From Paenibacillus sp. (lineage in GTDB: Bacteria > Bacillota > Bacilli > Paenibacillales > Paenibacillaceae), in NCBI GenBank assembly GCA_017512705.1, contig JAFWEX010000084.1, forward strand, positions 1 to 64,000: a DNA stretch of 64,000 bases. The letters are read 5' to 3'. Under the pieces are notes generated by a model. That model was given only the letters and a program-made list of their open reading frames with translations, did no database searches and had not been told where the DNA came from. Shown here in pieces: positions 20,433-29,213 of the stretch. Every line of letters begins with the position of its first letter. Position 1 is the stretch's first letter. The position numbers and the translations under genes are program-made.

Positions 20433-22322
20433 ATGGCTTTTGATGGCGGCAGTTATGATATCATCGTCGTTGGAGCAGGACATGCCGGGGTAGAATCGGC
20501 TCTTGCAGCAGCCCGGATGGGCTCTAAAACATTGATGATTACAATTAACCTTGATATGGTAGCCTTCATGCCCTGCAACCCATCTATTGGGGGACCAGCA
20601 AAAGGACACGTTGTACGGGAGATTGATGCACTAGGCGGAGAAATGGGACGGAATATTGATAAAACCTTTATTCAGATGCGGATGCTGAATACGGGTAAAG
20701 GTCCTGCGGTTCATGCCCTCCGTGCGCAGGCTGATAAATTTTCTTATCAACATACGATGAGAGAAACGTTGGAGAAGACACCTAATCTGACCATGCGTCA
20801 GGGTATGGTGGATCGTCTGCTTGTTGAAGATGGCCAGTGTGTTGGAGTCGTTACTCAAACAGGTGCAGAGTATCGCGCCAAAGCTGTGGTTCTGACTACA
20901 GGCACCTATCTTCGTGGTAAAGTAATTATGGGTGAGTTGATGTATGAGAGTGGACCAAACAATCAGCAACCGTCGCTGAAGTTATCTGAGAATTTGCGTG
21001 AGTTGGGGTTCGATCTGGTACGTTTCAAAACAGGTACACCCCCGCGTGTGCATAAGGACACGATTGATTTTAGCAAAACAGAAATTCAGCCCGGTGATGA
21101 TGAGCCGAAGTTCTTCTCCTATGAAACAAAGTCATCCAATAACGAGCAGCTGCCTTGCTGGCTGACATATACGTCTGTGGAAACACATCAAATTATTAAC
21201 GATAATCTGCATCGTGCTCCGATGTTCTCTGGAGTGATCGAAGGAACAGGACCTCGTTACTGTCCATCCATTGAGGACAAAATTGTTCGTTTCAGCGATA
21301 AGCCGAAGCATCAGGTTTTCCTTGAACCGGAGGGTAAAAATACATCCGAGTATTATGTACAAGGATTGTCTACTAGCATGCCAGAAGACGTACAACTTGC
21401 TATTGTACGTTCTGTCCCAGGTTTGGAAAAGGCCGAAATAATGCGTAATGGTTACGCAATTGAATATGATGCGATGGTTCCAACTCAATTGTGGCCATCT
21501 CTCGAAACAAAACGTCTGCCAGGACTATTCACGGCTGGTCAGATCAATGGCACATCTGGCTACGAAGAAGCAGCAGCGCAAGGGATCATGGCCGGCATCA
21601 ACGCAGTACGTAAGGTTCAAGGCAAAGAGGCTATCGTACTTGATCGTTCCCAAGGTTATATCGGTGTATTGATTGACGATCTGGTTACGAAAGGTACGAG
21701 CGAGCCTTATCGATTGCTGACATCTCGCGCTGAATATCGTTTGTTGCTCCGTCATGACAATGCGGATATGCGTCTCACAGAGATTGGTCATGAGATCGGA
21801 TTAATCAAAGAGGAACGTTATGCAGCTTTTCTCGATAAAAAGGCAAAAGTTGAGCAGGAGATCACACGTCTGAAAGAAGCAAAAGTACGCCCAGTTGAGG
21901 TCAATGCCAAACTCGAAGAGATTGGTTCAACACCGATCCAGGATGGCAGCACGTTACTCAATCTGATGCGTCGTCCAGAGATCGGCTATGACTGGATTGA
22001 GCAGGTTTCTCCTTCCGAGGTAGAGTTGACCGCTGATATGAAGGAGCAAGTTGAGATTCAGATCAAATACGCAGGTTATATTGAGAAACAATTGGTTCAC
22101 GTGGAACGTTTGCTGAAAATGGAGAAAAAGAAAATTCCAGATACAATTGTATATGATGAGATTCACGGTCTGGCAATGGAAGCTAAGCAGAAGCTCGCCA
22201 AAATCCGGCCGATATCGATTGGTCAAGCATCTCGTATTGCCGGAGTCACTCCTGCGGATATCTCCATCTTACTGGTCTACCTGGAGCATTATAATCGCGT
22301 TACCGCAGCAAGGGGACAATAA
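20433..22322 (+). CDS. mnmG: tRNA uridine-5-carboxymethylaminomethyl modification enzyme MnmG
   Basis: 629 residues, normal length. An FAD enzyme with the Rossmann motif [19 protein letters not shown] at the N-terminus, the conserved [12 protein letters not shown] segment that contains a catalytic cysteine, and the GIDA C-terminal domain that contacts MnmE. ATG after AAGGAGG. The stop overlaps the start of rsmG by one base (TAATG), so the two are translationally coupled. Confidence 0.97.
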   Translation: MAFDGGSYDIIVVGAGHAGVESALAAARMGSKTLMITINLDMVAFMPCNPSIGGPAKGHVVREIDALGGEMGRNIDKTFIQMRMLNTGKGPAVHALRAQADKFSYQHTMRETLEKTPNLTMRQGMVDRLLVEDGQCVGVVTQTGAEYRAKAVVLTTGTYLRGKVIMGELMYESGPNNQQPSLKLSENLRELGFDLVRFKTGTPPRVHKDTIDFSKTEIQPGDDEPKFFSYETKSSNNEQLPCWLTYTSVETHQIINDNLHRAPMFSGVIEGTGPRYCPSIEDKIVRFSDKPKHQVFLEPEGKNTSEYYVQGLSTSMPEDVQLAIVRSVPGLEKAEIMRNGYAIEYDAMVPTQLWPSLETKRLPGLFTAGQINGTSGYEEAAAQGIMAGINAVRKVQGKEAIVLDRSQGYIGVLIDDLVTKGTSEPYRLLTSRAEYRLLLRHDNADMRLTEIGHEIGLIKEERYAAFLDKKAKVEQEITRLKEAKVRPVEVNAKLEEIGSTPIQDGSTLLNLMRRPEIGYDWIEQVSPSEVELTADMKEQVEIQIKYAGYIEKQLVHVERLLKMEKKKIPDTIVYDEIHGLAMEAKQKLAKIRPISIGQASRIAGVTPADISILLVYLEHYNRVTAARGQ

Positions 22323-23044
22323 TGGACGATATTCAACAGCAGTTGCAGCTGCGCTTGAAAGAGCATGGTTTGGAAGTAGGAGAACTTCAGCTGGAACAGT
22401 TCGAAATGTATTATAAAGAACTGGTATCCTGGAACGAAAAAATGAACCTAACTGGCATCACAGAACGTGAGCAAGTATATACGAAACACTTCTATGACTC
22501 GGTATCGCTAGCGTTCTATACAGATATGACGAAAGTAAATAAGCTTGCCGATATTGGCTCGGGAGCAGGATTCCCGGGATTACCACTGAAGATCTGCTTT
22601 CCCCATCTTCAGCTTACGATCGTTGACTCATTGAATAAACGGATTGGTTTCTTACAACATGTGGTTGATACACTTGGTCTTGAGCAAGTCGAATTGATCC
22701 ATGGTCGTGCTGAGGAGCTGGGTCGCAAAGAAGGATATCGGGATAGCTATGATCTGGTTACTGCACGTGCGGTAGCTAAACTAGCTGTGCTGAATGAGTT
22801 CTGTCTTCCTTTTGTACGTAAAAGTGGTATGTTCGCTGCCATGAAAGGTAGCGACCCAAGGGACGAAATGAAAGAAGCAGAGTTTAGTTTCAATCAGCTC
22901 AAAGGACGAGTAAAAGCCGTTCACCCATTCCAGCTGCCGGTGGAGGAGTCAGAGCGTCATATCATACTCATTCAGAAATTTGATAAGACTCCACATAAGT
23001 ACCCTCGTAAACCGGGAACACCTCTTAAAACTCCACTTGTTTAG
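22322..23044 (+). CDS. rsmG: 16S rRNA (guanine527-N7)-methyltransferase RsmG
   Basis: 240 residues, class I SAM methyltransferase. The SAM motif LADIGSGAGFPGLPLKI (about 76-92) and the GidB-type KRIGFLQHV segment are clear. It methylates G527 of 16S rRNA; loss gives low-level streptomycin resistance in other species. It is the last gene of the mnmE-mnmG-rsmG block and is followed by a terminator that contains a parS site. Confidence 0.96.
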   Translation: MDDIQQQLQLRLKEHGLEVGELQLEQFEMYYKELVSWNEKMNLTGITEREQVYTKHFYDSVSLAFYTDMTKVNKLADIGSGAGFPGLPLKICFPHLQLTIVDSLNKRIGFLQHVVDTLGLEQVELIHGRAEELGRKEGYRDSYDLVTARAVAKLAVLNEFCLPFVRKSGMFAAMKGSDPRDEMKEAEFSFNQLKGRVKAVHPFQLPVEESERHIILIQKFDKTPHKYPRKPGTPLKTPLV

Positions 23045-23128
23045 ACTAGAGAGCGAGTTGCTAGGGTAGATAAGAAAAGTATTAAAGTAATGTCTCAAAA
23101 AAGTGTCTAAAAATTAGATGCGAGGAAG

Positions 23129-23161
23129 AGAGGATGTTTCACGTGAAACATCCTCTTTTTT
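23129..23161 (+). terminator. rsmG terminator built on a parS palindrome
   Basis: A perfect 28-base palindrome (23129-23156) is followed by TTTTTT. Its central 16 bases are a parS site, flanked by the arms AGAGGA and TCCTCT that lengthen the stem. The same DNA therefore can act as an RNA terminator and as a ParB binding site. Confidence 0.88.
23135..23150. other. parS site 1
   Basis: TGTTTCACGTGAAACA is a perfect 16-base match to the Bacillus parS consensus. ParB (encoded 2.3 kb downstream) should nucleate here and spread, marking the origin region for segregation and SMC loading. Confidence 0.92.
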
Positions 23162-23689
23162 GTGTCTTTATGTTCTTTCAATGTTCTCTTTATGTTCTTA
23201 TGTTTATGTATATCGCTTTAGGTATCGATTGAATGATTAATTCACATAAGATACTCGTTAAACATAGTAGATGCATAGTCAATTGACCCGATCTAGCACA
23301 TATAACCTAATTGCAAGACATAATTGAATCAGTAATCTTGTATAAATTAGAGAGAACTAGAGACTAGGAGAATGTCATGCATGATATATTTTTTCATTTT
23401 CTATGACAAAGGCTAAAGAAAAGCAGGAAAATTTACTGGATTTAAAGAATAGGTAAACATAGGATTATGGAGAAAAAGATGATAGAATAGAAGTATCAGA
23501 CCTTGCGTAAACAGTGGTCAAGATTTACTTATATAAATAGATGGTAAAGCATTTGATGCTTCTTGGAGCAAGTCATGCAAATGGCATAACTTATTTCAAG
23601 AACGATGAAGTATGAAGTCTCGCTTACGGAATAAGAAGCACCTGCTGATTACGCGGGAGCTATTACGAAATTAGGTGGTAATCTACGGA
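23162..23689 (+). other. A/T-rich gap before noc without a supported gene
   Basis: About 530 bases of low-GC sequence with a run of short repeated TATGTTCT-like words at 23165-23215. No reading frame with coding character was found on either strand. A promoter for noc must lie here, but no candidate stands out. Confidence 0.5.
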
Positions 23690-24508
23690 ATGAAAGAACA
23701 ATTTTCGAAGTTGTTTGGTTTGGCGGATCGCAATAACGGAGATGAGATCAAACAAGTCCCGGTTAATGAAATTGTGAGTAGCCCATATCAACCCCGTACT
23801 ATTTTTGATGATGATAAGATTGATGAGTTAATGCAAACGATTAAAACACATGGCGTCATTCAACCGATTGTTGTTCGGGTTCGGAATGGATCATATGAGA
23901 TTATTGCTGGGGAACGACGCTGGCGTGCAGTTCGCAAACTGGGCCTTGATCATATCCCGGCCATTGTGCGTGAATTCAATGATTCTCAAGCAGCATCCAT
24001 TGCATTGATTGAAAACTTGCAGCGTGAAGGATTAACTTCGATTGAGGAAGCGGTTGCTTACCAGAAGTTGATTGATCTGCATCAATTGACTCAAGAAAGT
24101 CTTGCTCAGAGGCTCGGCAAAAGCCAGTCCACCATTGCTAATAAAATTCGCTTGTTACAGCTTCCTGAAGGTGTGAAAACAGCCTTGATGGAACGGAAGA
24201 TATCTGAACGCCATGCCAGAGCGTTGTTATCCCTCGATACGGAAGAGTTGCAATTAAAATTGCTCGGCGAGATTATCGACAAAGAATTGAACGTAAAACA
24301 GACGGAGGCACGGGTTGCCTTTTATAAGGAAGCTTCCAAGATCAAAAAGTCCAAACGTATATCCTTTACCAAAGATGTGAGGCTGGCACTTAATACCATT
24401 CGTCAATCCATTGATATGGTAACAGGTTCAGGTATGGATATTAAAACAAAAGAAGCTGATCATGAAGATCACTACGAGATCGTTATTCATATTCCAAAAC
24501 GCAAATAG
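23690..24508 (+). CDS. noc: Nucleoid occlusion protein Noc
   Basis: 272 residues from the ATG at 23690 (AGGTGG upstream), which gives MKEQFSKLFG, matching the membrane-targeting amphipathic N-terminus of B. subtilis Noc; a GTG five codons earlier is less likely. The ParB-like core has PYQPRTIFDDDKIDEL, the CTP-site region IIAGERRWRAV and the LIENLQRE motif, then a helix-turn-helix region (QRLGKSQSTIANKIRLLQ). Noc binds its own DNA sites and blocks septation over the nucleoid. Its place between rsmG and soj and its C-terminus ending IHIPKRK separate it from ParB. Confidence 0.94.
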   Translation: MKEQFSKLFGLADRNNGDEIKQVPVNEIVSSPYQPRTIFDDDKIDELMQTIKTHGVIQPIVVRVRNGSYEIIAGERRWRAVRKLGLDHIPAIVREFNDSQAASIALIENLQREGLTSIEEAVAYQKLIDLHQLTQESLAQRLGKSQSTIANKIRLLQLPEGVKTALMERKISERHARALLSLDTEELQLKLLGEIIDKELNVKQTEARVAFYKEASKIKKSKRISFTKDVRLALNTIRQSIDMVTGSGMDIKTKEADHEDHYEIVIHIPKRK

Positions 24509-24520
24509 TTGAAGCTTAAG

Positions 24521-24540
24521 GCGGCAATGGGCCGCTTTTT
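24521..24540 (+). terminator. noc terminator
   Basis: GCGGC (24521-24525) pairs with GCCGC (24531-24535) around AATGG and is followed by TTTTT. Short but GC-rich. Soj therefore probably has its own promoter in 24541-24700. Confidence 0.75.
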
Positions 24541-24701
24541 CTATCTATACAGTCCGTTAGTTATGGAACGTGATGGGAACGAAACGTTTATTGCTAAGGA
24601 AACGGTAGTTGTTGTTCTTGTGGACGGTGGCCGCCTGCTTTTTTGTTAACTGTAACTCACAACCTACAAGAAAAGACTCCTATTTATTTGAGGTGAAGGT
24701 A

Positions 24702-25463
24702 TTGTCTAAGATTATGGCCGTAGCAAATCAAAAGGGCGGTGTGGGGAAAACAACAACATCGGTTAATTTGGGTGCAGGACTTGCTTCACTCGGAAAGAGA
24801 GTACTGCTTGTCGATATTGACCCCCAGGGGAATACAACGAGTGGCGTCGGAATTAATAAAGCAGATGTGGCAAACTGTATATATGATGTCATTATTAATG
24901 ACGTGCCTCCCCAAGAAGCGATCGTAGAGACTCAGATTGAGGGCCTTCATATCATACCTGCGACGATTCAACTTGCTGGAGCCGAGATTGAATTGGTATC
25001 CACCATATCGCGAGAAGTTCGTCTGAAAAAATCACTTGCTCTAGTTAAGAGTAATTATGATTATATTTTAATTGACTGCCCACCATCACTTGGTATGTTG
25101 ACGATTAACTCGTTAACGGCATCGGATTCAGTGATCATTCCTATTCAGTGTGAATACTATGCCCTGGAAGGATTGAGTCAGCTACTTAATACTGTTCGGT
25201 TGGTTCAAAAACATCTGAATACTTCTCTTCAGATTGAAGGCGTATTACTTACAATGTTTGATGCTCGCACAAATCTCGGTATTCAGGTTATAGAAGAAGT
25301 GAAGAAGTATTTCCAGCAAAAAGTGTATCAAACGATTATTCCTCGTAATGTACGTCTTAGTGAAGCTCCTTCTCATGGACAATCTATTATTACGTATGAT
25401 CCTCGTTCTAGAGGAGCGGAAGTGTATTTAGAGCTCGCAAAGGAAGTGATTTCTTATGAGTAA
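24702..25463 (+). CDS. soj: Chromosome partitioning ATPase Soj (ParA)
   Basis: 253 residues from the TTG at 24702, chosen because GAGGTG is six bases upstream and the product then begins like B. subtilis Soj; the frame runs 31 codons further up without family similarity. The deviant Walker A KGGVGKTTT (about 12-20), DIDPQGN and IDCPPSLG motifs mark a ParA ATPase. Soj acts with ParB-parS in origin segregation and regulates DnaA. It overlaps parB by eight bases. Confidence 0.96.
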   Translation: MSKIMAVANQKGGVGKTTTSVNLGAGLASLGKRVLLVDIDPQGNTTSGVGINKADVANCIYDVIINDVPPQEAIVETQIEGLHIIPATIQLAGAEIELVSTISREVRLKKSLALVKSNYDYILIDCPPSLGMLTINSLTASDSVIIPIQCEYYALEGLSQLLNTVRLVQKHLNTSLQIEGVLLTMFDARTNLGIQVIEEVKKYFQQKVYQTIIPRNVRLSEAPSHGQSIITYDPRSRGAEVYLELAKEVISYE

Positions 25464-26304
25464 GCGGCTTGGAAAAGGACTGGATGCCCTCATTCCTTCG
25501 CTTTCAATTAATGACGACGATAAAGTCGTAGAAATCCCGATTAGCCAACTGCGGGCTAATCCTTATCAACCGCGTAAAGCATTTGATGAGGAAGCCATAC
25601 ATGAACTGGCGGAGTCGATCCGACAACACGGTGTCATTCAACCGATTATCGTTCGTCCTGTCTTGCGAGGATATGAGATCATTGCAGGCGAACGCAGGTT
25701 CAGAGCATCACAATATTGTGGAAATGCTACCGTTCCAGCAGTCGTACGTACATTCAACGATCAGCAAGTGATGGAAATTGCGCTGATTGAGAACCTGCAA
25801 CGGGAAAATCTGAATGCTATGGAAGTGGCTGTAGCCTACCAAGGATTAATGGATCAGTTTTCTATGACTCAGGAAGAATTGTCCGTAAAGGTAGGTAAAT
25901 CACGTTCACATATTGCTAACTTTCTGCGTTTGCTTGCTTTGCCTGAAGAAGTGAAGGAACATGTTTCACGTGGAACATTATCCATGGGACATGCGAGAGC
26001 TATCGTGGGTGTGAAAGATGAGGAACTGGTGAAACAACTCGCTAAACAGTCAATTGATCAGCAATGGAGTGTGCGTGAGTTAGAAGAAGCAGTCCAACAA
26101 CTGGATCGTTCCAAAACAGGTGAGACAAAAGCGAAAACCAAGTTAAAAAAGAAGGATCCCTTTATTGATACTTTGGAAGAATCACTTCGCGAACGGTTTA
26201 AAACGACCGTGAAAATTAAACATGGTCAAAAAGATAAAGGTAAGATAGAGCTCAACTACTACAGCAAGCAGGATCTCGAACGTTTATTGGAATTGTTGCA
26301 ATAA
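25456..26304 (+). CDS. parB: Chromosome partitioning protein ParB (Spo0J)
   Basis: 282 residues. The N-terminal tail starts MSKRLGKGLDALIPS, which is the ParA-stimulating segment. The CTPase core contains PYQPRKAFDEEAIHELAESI and IIAGERRFRAS (the GxRRxxA CTP/arginine patch), then the LIENLQREN and helix-turn-helix KVGKSRSHIANFLRLL regions and a C-terminal dimer domain (about 235-282). ParB clamps DNA at parS and loads SMC. The gene itself contains a parS site. Confidence 0.96.
   Translation: MSKRLGKGLDALIPSLSINDDDKVVEIPISQLRANPYQPRKAFDEEAIHELAESIRQHGVIQPIIVRPVLRGYEIIAGERRFRASQYCGNATVPAVVRTFNDQQVMEIALIENLQRENLNAMEVAVAYQGLMDQFSMTQEELSVKVGKSRSHIANFLRLLALPEEVKEHVSRGTLSMGHARAIVGVKDEELVKQLAKQSIDQQWSVRELEEAVQQLDRSKTGETKAKTKLKKKDPFIDTLEESLRERFKTTVKIKHGQKDKGKIELNYYSKQDLERLLELLQ
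25962..25977. other. parS site 2, inside parB
   Basis: TGTTTCACGTGGAACA, whose complement TGTTCCACGTGAAACA is the parS sequence found inside the B. subtilis spo0J gene. It is in the coding region (HVSRGT codons), so sequence and function are jointly constrained. Confidence 0.92.
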
Positions 26305-26348
26305 GCACCCGTTCGATTACTAACAACATGCAGAGCCATTCATGTCAT

Positions 26349-26390
26349 GACATATCGCCTCTGTGTTCTGGAGAATCGATATGTCCTTCT
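26349..26390 (+). terminator. Probable parB terminator
   Basis: GACATATCG (26349-26357) pairs with CGATATGTC (26377-26385) around a 19-base loop; the following CTTCTTTG is a poor U tract. Moderate call. Confidence 0.5.
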
Positions 26391-26446
26391 TTGTTTATGC
26401 ATAATTCTTAGAGTGTTGAAAGCTTATGAGCAGAGGCGGTTGGAGG

Positions 26447-27601
26447 ATGGAGAAAATAATCTATCTTGATCATGCAGCTACATCTTGGCCCAAACCACCT
26501 TCTGTTGGTGAGGCGATGTTGAATGCACTCGAGTTTGCTGGGGCTAATCCGGGTAGAGGAAGTCATCGTATGGCTGTGCAAGCAAGTAGGGTATTGTTTG
26601 AAACAAGAAAAGGACTCGCTACCTTGTTCGGTATTAAGAACCCAAACGATATTGTATTCGGCTCGAATACAACAGAAGTTCTTAATCTTGCGATTCGAGG
26701 TACTCTTCAAGAAGGCGATCATGTCATTGCTACGATGGCAGAGCATAATTCGGTTCGACGTCCACTAGAGTTGCTTCGTAAACAAGGAATAATACAAGTT
26801 GATTATGTACCTGTAGATGGATCTGGTTCTATCGATTTAAAAAAGATGGAACATATGTTTCGAGAAAATACCCGTCTGGTTGTATGTACACATAGCTCAA
26901 ACTTGCTGGGTAGCATCTTGCCCATTAGTGAAATCTCACAGCTATGCCGTAAACATCAGGCTCTGTTACTGGTAGATGCTGCCCAAAGTGCAGGGGCCAT
27001 GCCTGTGGACGTGGGACAACTGGGCATTGATATGCTAGCTTTCCCAGGACATAAAGGTTTGCTCGGACCGCAAGGAACAGGTGGTTTATATATTGCTCCT
27101 GATATTGATGTACAGCCTCTTATTTATGGAGGAACTGGCAGTCAATCAGAAGCATTGGAACAACCAAAAGTACGTCCTGACCGATATGAGGCAGGTACAC
27201 CTAATACGATAGGAATTGCAGGTTTAGGAGCCGGAGTGAAGCAGGTACTTACGATTTCGCCCTCAGTAATTTACCAGCATGAATGGGAGCTGACACAGCA
27301 TATAATGGAAGGTATCTCTTCTATTAAAGGTGTTCGTATATTGGGACCGGAAATGGGGCAACCGCGTACAGGGTTAGTATCCTTTATTGTTGAAGGATAT
27401 GATGCTGCTCAATTGGCATTCCAATTGGATCGGAAATACAGTATTGCTGTGCGTTCGGGATTCCATTGTACGCCACTTGCACATGAGGCAGCCGGAACAA
27501 CAGATACTGGAGCTGTTCGAGCAAGCGTCGGATATAGCACATCCAAAGATGAAGTGGATGCATTCATTCGGGCAGTAATAGAACTGACCTCTGATAAATA
27601 G
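26447..27601 (+). CDS. Cysteine desulfurase family protein (class V aminotransferase)
   Basis: 384 residues from the ATG at 26447; an ATG seven codons upstream (26426) is possible, and neither has ideal Shine-Dalgarno spacing. The sequence starts MEKIIYLDHAATSWPKPP and follows the fold-type I PLP pattern: AEHNSVRRPL, VDAAQSAGAMPVD, the PLP lysine in FPGHKGLLGPQG and the loop cysteine in RSGFHCTPLAH. These suggest a NifS/SufS-like enzyme removing sulfur or selenium from cysteine. It resembles a small subfamily rather than IscS or SufS proper, so the partner acceptor is unknown; a DUF3343 protein lies 1.3 kb downstream. Confidence 0.82.
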   Translation: MEKIIYLDHAATSWPKPPSVGEAMLNALEFAGANPGRGSHRMAVQASRVLFETRKGLATLFGIKNPNDIVFGSNTTEVLNLAIRGTLQEGDHVIATMAEHNSVRRPLELLRKQGIIQVDYVPVDGSGSIDLKKMEHMFRENTRLVVCTHSSNLLGSILPISEISQLCRKHQALLLVDAAQSAGAMPVDVGQLGIDMLAFPGHKGLLGPQGTGGLYIAPDIDVQPLIYGGTGSQSEALEQPKVRPDRYEAGTPNTIGIAGLGAGVKQVLTISPSVIYQHEWELTQHIMEGISSIKGVRILGPEMGQPRTGLVSFIVEGYDAAQLAFQLDRKYSIAVRSGFHCTPLAHEAAGTTDTGAVRASVGYSTSKDEVDAFIRAVIELTSDK

Positions 27602-27737
27602 TAAGATGCACTTTAGTGTGTATTCAATTGGTAATATATGATTAATTTCTTGCTTAACAGGTTGATTTATAATATATGATAAGAACTGCGGACAGACGTG
27701 AATCTGATCAATAATATAGAGGGGTAGTTGCACTTAC

Positions 27738-28238
27738 ATGACTGAATTAAATGAGCTGATTCTGGAACAGCTGTTGTGGATTATTGGCGGATTAACATTG
27801 CTTACGGTGATTTTACTGATCGTAAGCATTGCTCAAGGGGCGAAGTTACGGAAATTTAAACGTAAATATGAAGCCATGATGGCTGGCAGTGGTGTGGAGG
27901 ACCTGGAATCCTTGTTAGTTAATCTGAAAATTCAGATGGACAACATTGAGGATGAACACAAGTTGCAAACGAATCAGTTGCAGACAGCTTTGCAGAAGCT
28001 GGCTCGTATTCAGGGCAAGGTTGGTGTGAAGAGGTACAATGCTTATGGGGAGCGCGGTACTGACCTAAGCTTCTCAATAGCCATGATTAATGAAAGTCAG
28101 GATGGCATGATTCTTACCGGATTATTCAATCGTGATGGATCATATGTATATGCGAAACCTCTAAAAGGGGGAGAGTCAACGTATACACTTTCCCCTGAGG
28201 AAAAGGAAGCTATTACTCTGGCACTGCAAGCAGAGTAG
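27738..28238 (+). CDS. DUF4446 membrane protein
   Basis: 166 residues, one N-terminal transmembrane helix (about 12-34), a coiled coil (about 40-95) and a C-terminal globular part with GVKRYNAYGERGTDLSFSIAM, characteristic of DUF4446. In Bacillus relatives the family occurs near parB and yyaC. No function is established. Its 3-prime end overlaps the end of the convergent yyaC gene by 26 bases. Confidence 0.8.
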   Translation: MTELNELILEQLLWIIGGLTLLTVILLIVSIAQGAKLRKFKRKYEAMMAGSGVEDLESLLVNLKIQMDNIEDEHKLQTNQLQTALQKLARIQGKVGVKRYNAYGERGTDLSFSIAMINESQDGMILTGLFNRDGSYVYAKPLKGGESTYTLSPEEKEAITLALQAE

Positions 28239-28818
28239 AACGGGTATGCCACTCTCGAATAGCCGAATATAGACTGCTTGCTATAATTTCAGACATGCGC
28301 ATCACAAGGCTGAGCCGTGTGTTCTGGAGCACAAAGTATTCCATAAAACCGCCGACGTTAACGATACCTGTCAGATGGATATCGCCGACCGGCGGTAATT
28401 CTTTATTCACCCCTGCACCAGGTTTGAGAGGACCGTTAACCACTTGAATGCTACCTACACTGGAGGATTGACCTAGACAGGCATCAATGCCAATCACATA
28501 TGGATTGTGATGAACACTGTAGATTCTGCTCAGAGTGTCTTGGAGATTGACAGCATGAACAGGTTCATCCAGTGTACCGTATAGATGGAATAAAGGGCTG
28601 TCCCATTTTGCAAGAGACGTACCTACAAGCGGACCGAGACAGTCACCAGTAGATCGATCTGTACCGATGCAGACGATCACTACATTTTGTAACGAGTGGG
28701 CCTTGTAGAGATGGAACATTAAACGATGCACAATGGCGGAATGTACGCCTGGATCGGTATGAGCAACTTTCAGGCTGGTCATATCTTGTGACGAAAAGGA
28801 ACGCGAAGTAGGATTCAT
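28213..28818 (-). CDS. yyaC: Spore protease YyaC
   Basis: 201 residues from the ATG at 28818 (AAAGGA eight bases upstream); a longer frame to 28914 has no support. The family pattern CIGTDRSTGDCLGPLVGT and VIGIDACLGQ match YyaC, a sporulation-associated hydrolase related to germination protease. It is one of few minus-strand genes on this arm and lies convergent to DUF4446. A SigF/SigG-like promoter is present upstream. Confidence 0.85.
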   Translation of the reverse strand: MNPTSRSFSSQDMTSLKVAHTDPGVHSAIVHRLMFHLYKAHSLQNVVIVCIGTDRSTGDCLGPLVGTSLAKWDSPLFHLYGTLDEPVHAVNLQDTLSRIYSVHHNPYVIGIDACLGQSSSVGSIQVVNGPLKPGAGVNKELPPVGDIHLTGIVNVGGFMEYFVLQNTRLSLVMRMSEIIASSLYSAIREWHTRSTLLAVPE

Positions 28819-28852
28819 AGGATCTATCCTTTCCCTTGGAATAGTAGTATCA

Positions 28853-28880
28853 GTATATGGAAAGATAGAGTATTTTATAC
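28853..28880 (-). promoter_or_regulatory. Candidate SigF/SigG promoter of yyaC
   Basis: On the minus strand GTATA (28876-28880), 16 bases, CATATAC (28853-28859) resembles the forespore consensus (GHATR and CATWHTA, one mismatch). yyaC is in the SigF regulon of B. subtilis, which supports the reading. Confidence 0.4.
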
Positions 28881-28935
28881 TTGACAAGTGTAGGCTTTTT
28901 GACTGAGATCCCATGAAGTGTGAAAGGAGCAGGAA

Positions 28936-29199
28936 ATGGACGAATGGCTGGACAATTGGATGTTAATTGCGTTTGACTCCACGCAGCAGGCACTGCGTGC
29001 AGAAATGTTGCTGGAATTTGCCGAGATTGAGATTGACCTGTTTCCGACACCTAAGGAGATTACGGCGGGATGTGCTCTGTGTATTCAGTTTCCTAAAGAG
29101 GATCTGCTGCGAGTACAGAAAATCATTCGTGATGAGTTTGTGGAGATTCGAGGCCTCTATTTCAAAACCGAAGACAGCTATGATAACATACCGATGTAG
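28936..29199 (+). CDS. DUF3343 protein
   Basis: 87 residues with the DUF3343 layout: WMLIAFDSTQQALRAEMLL, then a central FPTPKEITAGCALCIQF with two cysteines, and a LYFKTEDSY end. The family has been proposed to carry selenium or sulfur; this is a database-type proposal, not a shown role. AAGGAGCAGG lies upstream. It runs 14 bases before the MscS gene and is likely co-transcribed with it. Confidence 0.78.
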   Translation: MDEWLDNWMLIAFDSTQQALRAEMLLEFAEIEIDLFPTPKEITAGCALCIQFPKEDLLRVQKIIRDEFVEIRGLYFKTEDSYDNIPM

Positions 29200-29213
29200 A
29201 GGAGGGATCGGGC

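Noticed and set aside
22093-22108. parS-like TGGTTCACGTGGAACG in mnmG
   Set aside because: Two mismatches to the 16-base parS at positions 3 and 16 and inside a conserved gene; probably coding chance.
22568-22581. Noc-site-like TTCCCGGGA core in rsmG
   Set aside because: Outer bases do not match and the motif encodes the conserved GFPG of the SAM site.
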